The position numbers and the translations under genes are program-made. Of a stretch of 17,158 nt of DNA, positions 14,581 to 17,158 are shown piece after piece. Where the stretch lies: assembly GCA_011800805.1 (NCBI GenBank), contig MPNW01000639.1:82798-99955 (forward strand), given 5' to 3'. Numbering within the stretch: position 1 is the stretch's first letter; every line of letters starts with the position of its first letter. This DNA is from Hirudo medicinalis. Its lineage: Eukaryota > Annelida > Clitellata > Hirudinida > Hirudinidae. The notes below the pieces were generated by a model. It had not been told where the DNA came from. It was given only the letters and a program-made list of their open reading frames with translations, and did no database searches.

Positions 14581-15717
14581 TTTGTCGTTGTTGCTCTAGT
14601 TATTGTTATCTTAAAACATAAGAAAGCAAATAATGAACGATTACTTAGAGGTACGAGTGCATCCTTATCAACCATTTTGCAACGTGGTCGATTGCTTGCT
14701 TTTCTGTATTTACCATTTATTTCTTATTACAGACTTTAATTAATTAGAATTGGGTTTAAATGATTAATTAAAATCAGGTTTAGCAATTCAGAAGCAAGTA
14801 CAGCTTCAGAAAGCATCAATACAATCCAAGGATGAGGTAATTTCAGAGAGATGCAATACAATATGAGGTGAGATAACTTTGGAACGCAACAATACAATCC
14901 AAGGTGAGGCGCACGAAGCATCCGATGGATCGTTTGCTGGGAGAGAGAATGTTGAAAAAAATGTTGCTGTTGCTGTTGCCGTCCATCCGTCATCTCCAGC
15001 CTTGAAAATGCATGTTTTCCATAATTACGGAAAACCACTAACAAACGTTTCTCAAGAAATGTATTTGTTTGTTGGATGTTGTCGTATCCATCAACCTCAT
15101 CATGTGAACTCACCTGATAAAGCATAATCATCACCACCGCTAGTTAATACAAACCTCATCAACATTTATTATAACCTATTATTTTAACTTTCGTTATTAT
15201 TATTATTATTATTATTGTTACTATTATTATTACTATTATTATTACTTCTGTTATTATTGTTGTTGTTGTTGTTATTGAAATTATTGACGAGAACAATAAA
15301 GACGCGTTTAGCATGAAAGGGTCCTTTCTTTCATATGAATGGAAACATTCCAAAGGCGTCTTCATTCGCGGACGACTCTGTGAAGTCACAAGTCACGATG
15401 GAGTCACAGATATTTCAACCCATTGAGTGACTGCACTGGTTCATATCCGACAAGTCATATCAAGTCACAAGTCGGCGGCCATGCACGGCGAATGAATAGT
15501 CGGCAAGACTATATGATAGCAACAATAGTTCAAAGAGAGTTAACATATACGATGATAATCAAGTCAATGAATTCACGACTGCATGCACAGATGTCAGATG
15601 CATTGTCGTGTCATGCGCATGCAGTGGGCTGCAAAAGAAACGTGGTTTTAACCAACCAACGAATGTTCATTGATCGCCAGCTTGTCAAGAAGTGTTTCAC
15701 CAGGGTCTGACACAGCA
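14581..15717. other. Non-coding stretch
   Basis: AT-rich sequence with an ATT/TTG tract at 15189-15275. A 95-codon open frame at 15423-15710 has no initial ATG, no clear splice sites and runs up to the minisatellite; I do not call it a gene. Near 15299-15361 AAGACGC and GCGTCTT form the ends of a loose inverted repeat. Confidence 0.5.
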
Positions 15718-16042
15718 GATGGTGAGTACACATAGTGAGTACAGATGGTGAGTACAGATAGTGAGTACAGATAGTAAGTACAGATGGTGAGTACAGATAG
15801 TGAGTACAGATAGTGAGTACAGATAGTGAGTACAGATGGTGAGTACAGATAGTGAGTACAGATAGTGAGTACAGATGATGAGTACAGATGGTGAGTACAG
15901 ATGGTGAGTACAGATGATGAGTACAGATGATGAGTACAGATGATGAGTACAGATGATGAGTACAGATGATGAGTACAGATGATGAGTACAGATGGTGAGT
16001 ACAGATGATGAGTACAGATGATGAGTACAGATGATGAGTACA
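15718..16042 (+). repeat. 13-base minisatellite, 25 copies
   Basis: Exactly 325 bases = 25 units of GATNNTGAGTACA. Main variants are GATGGTGAGTACA, GATAGTGAGTACA and GATGATGAGTACA, plus single odd units. The minus-strand frame reading ICTHHLYS over and over is a by-product of three units making 39 bases. Confidence 0.97.
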
Positions 16043-16487
16043 GATGGCAGGCGATGGAAGAACCGGATTCATTAATGGTGACATCATCGCGTCGATTGTG
16101 GGAACTCGTCACTTATAAAGTGGCCATGTCACAATAGTTATAATGATGATAGATTATGATAATGGTTGATAAGAACGATAACATCAAAGTGAACCATGTT
16201 TGTTTTGCACCAATGTCACAATGCATTTATTATTATATTATTATAATGGTGTGGCATAATTAAAAGCGTCTATTAAATATCATATTATTCGTGTATATGT
16301 CTGTCTATCTGTCCCAAGAACTCCTCCCAAAAGGGTGAACGGTAGCGACTTGAAATTTGCACACGTCATTCTCTAAGCCATTCGTTCTCTTGGGTCAACT
16401 GTGCTACTTTCAGTTTTCAAGTTTTCAAACTTTCACCTTTTATAAAGCTTTAAACTCGAGAGCTACTGAAACCAAGGAGCCTTGTGC
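16043..16487. other. Non-coding; probable dispersed-repeat sequence
   Basis: The segment about 16290-16360 (TCTGTCTATCTGTCCC, AACTCCTCCCAAAAGGGTG, GACTTGAAATTTGC) resembles from memory a motif common in dispersed animal repeats. This could be the upstream part of the element at 16488. No gene seen. Confidence 0.35.
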
Positions 16488-16565
16488 TCTCGCATGGTCT
16501 AATTTATGGTTAAGACTTCGCCTCTCACGACGGCAGGCAGCACGGGTTCGAATCCCGTTGCGGGA
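16488..16565 (+). mobile_element. tRNA-like element, probable SINE head or tRNA pseudogene
   Basis: TCTCGCA (16488-16494) pairs with TGCGGGA (16559-16565) as a 7-bp acceptor stem with one G-T. GTCT/AGAC (16497-16500/16513-16516) makes the D stem. ACGGGTTCGAATCCCGT gives a full T arm and RNA polymerase III B box, and TGGTCTAATTTATGGTTAAG fits an A box. The middle shows CTCTCAC, as in the tRNA-Glu(CTC) anticodon loop, but no good 5-bp anticodon stem forms. That argues for a decayed or SINE-borne copy rather than a working tRNA. The antisense frame gives the RDSNP motif typical of such elements. Confidence 0.6.
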
Positions 16566-16993
16566 GTATCGTCTTAATCGCCCAGTTCTTTGAGGGCAAG
16601 TAGCTGGCTGAATTTATATATGCAGTGTATGACTGGTGAAGTTGGTTTGAAAAAGATGGTATCACCACAATTAATCTTCTTAATTGAAGCATTGGCAAAG
16701 ACGATTTCCTAGCTGCCATCTAAAACTATTTCCACACTTACAATCGCTAGGGCGACTACCGGCTGCTTCAACGACAAGCTACCACTACCACAATGACAGT
16801 TCTATTACTACCACTACTGCAACTGCAACATTATTACTACCACAACTGTGACTAATGGCAGCAATGTATATCGAGTGCAGTATTTCGGCCCAACCCGACT
16901 GGAACGAAAGATGATGAGAGACTCGCATAATTGGTCCTTGGACTCTTCCTAATTACAACTGATAGACTCAAAACTGAGGCTCAACAGAACATA
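16566..16993. other. Sequence downstream of the tRNA-like element
   Basis: Might be SINE body to about 16740; no clear poly-A or tandem tail marks its end. Beyond it lie ACT/ACC-rich imperfect triplets (about 16780-16850). No gene seen. Confidence 0.4.
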
Positions 16994-17158
16994 GGTGAGT
17001 GAGTCAGTGAGTGTGAGTGAGTGAGTCAGTGAGTGTGAGTGAGTGAGTGTGAGTGAGTGAGTGAGTGAGTGAGTGAGTGTGAGTGAGTGAGTGAGTGAGT
17101 GAGTGAGTGAGTGAGTGAGTGAGTGAGTGAGTGAGTGAGTGAGTGAGTGAGTGAGTGA
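16994..17158. repeat. (GTGA)n microsatellite, runs off right edge
   Basis: GTGA units with GTCAGTGA and GTGTGA variants at the start and a pure run at the end. True length unknown, since the window stops inside it. Confidence 0.96.

Noticed and set aside
14448..14675. Leu-rich and Ile-rich frames suggesting membrane proteins
   Set aside because: Translations of the (ATT)n tract.
14879..15127. 82-codon plus-strand frame (MERNNTIQGEAHEA...)
   Set aside because: No family likeness and no splice support; the sequence contains loose direct repeats (AATACAATCCAAGG twice), so it looks non-coding.
15718..16042. CRISPR-like look of the regular repeat
   Set aside because: Units abut with no spacers and the DNA is clearly animal.
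15611..16112. Two minus-strand frames of about 155 codons with repeating ICTHHLYS / LSVLT
   Set aside because: They are the 13-base minisatellite read in two frames; both frames being open is a property of the unit, not of a protein.
16525..16719. Minus-strand 64-codon frame ending ILPQRDSNPCCLPS
   Set aside because: Antisense of the tRNA-like B box; this RDSNP ending is a well-known false product of such elements.

Overview
This looks like animal (metazoan) nuclear DNA. It holds an intron-rich gene with GT-AG splice sites, TTAGGG-type telomere-like repeats, a tRNA-derived element, and simple-sequence repeats in almost every non-coding gap. An invertebrate, perhaps a lophotrochozoan, is my guess from style; nothing in the window fixes the species.

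Positions 461-10006, minus strand: a sacsin-family gene. I could chain 16 exons with matching splice phases at all 15 junctions. Together they encode about 1,656 residues. The order is: a 191-residue Ser/Arg/Lys-rich, probably disordered N-terminus; a GHKL/HSP90-like ATPase module ([10 protein letters not shown], then [12 protein letters not shown]); and the long remainder of a first sacsin repeat, ending with the WVWYGNGF and PYIYCLP type blocks. No stop is reached: the last exon ends at a donor at 460, so the rest of the gene lies beyond the left edge. In human sacsin this family acts as a large cytosolic chaperone-like protein linked to intermediate filaments and mitochondria; that role is only inferred here.

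Positions 10007-10124: a 118-base gap between the sacsin-like start codon and the first ATG of an unrecognised gene running the other way on the plus strand. It probably works as a shared divergent promoter. The plus-strand gene is supported by a first coding exon (10125-10363) and a phase-matched second exon (11090-11220). Its first intron carries a 33-base tandem repeat.

Positions 11221-17158: no gene that I can support firmly. The stretch holds a 32-base higher-order repeat built from octamers, a degenerate telomere-like block, GAT/GAC, ATT and CAT tracts, a 25-copy 13-base minisatellite, a tRNA-like/SINE-like element near 16488-16565, and a GTGA tract that runs off the right edge. A single N at 13445 separates two identical 127-base copies and is almost certainly an assembly joint.

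I see no defence island, CRISPR array, operon or virus. The most useful biology is the sacsin-like gene with its unusual N-terminus and the divergent partner gene.
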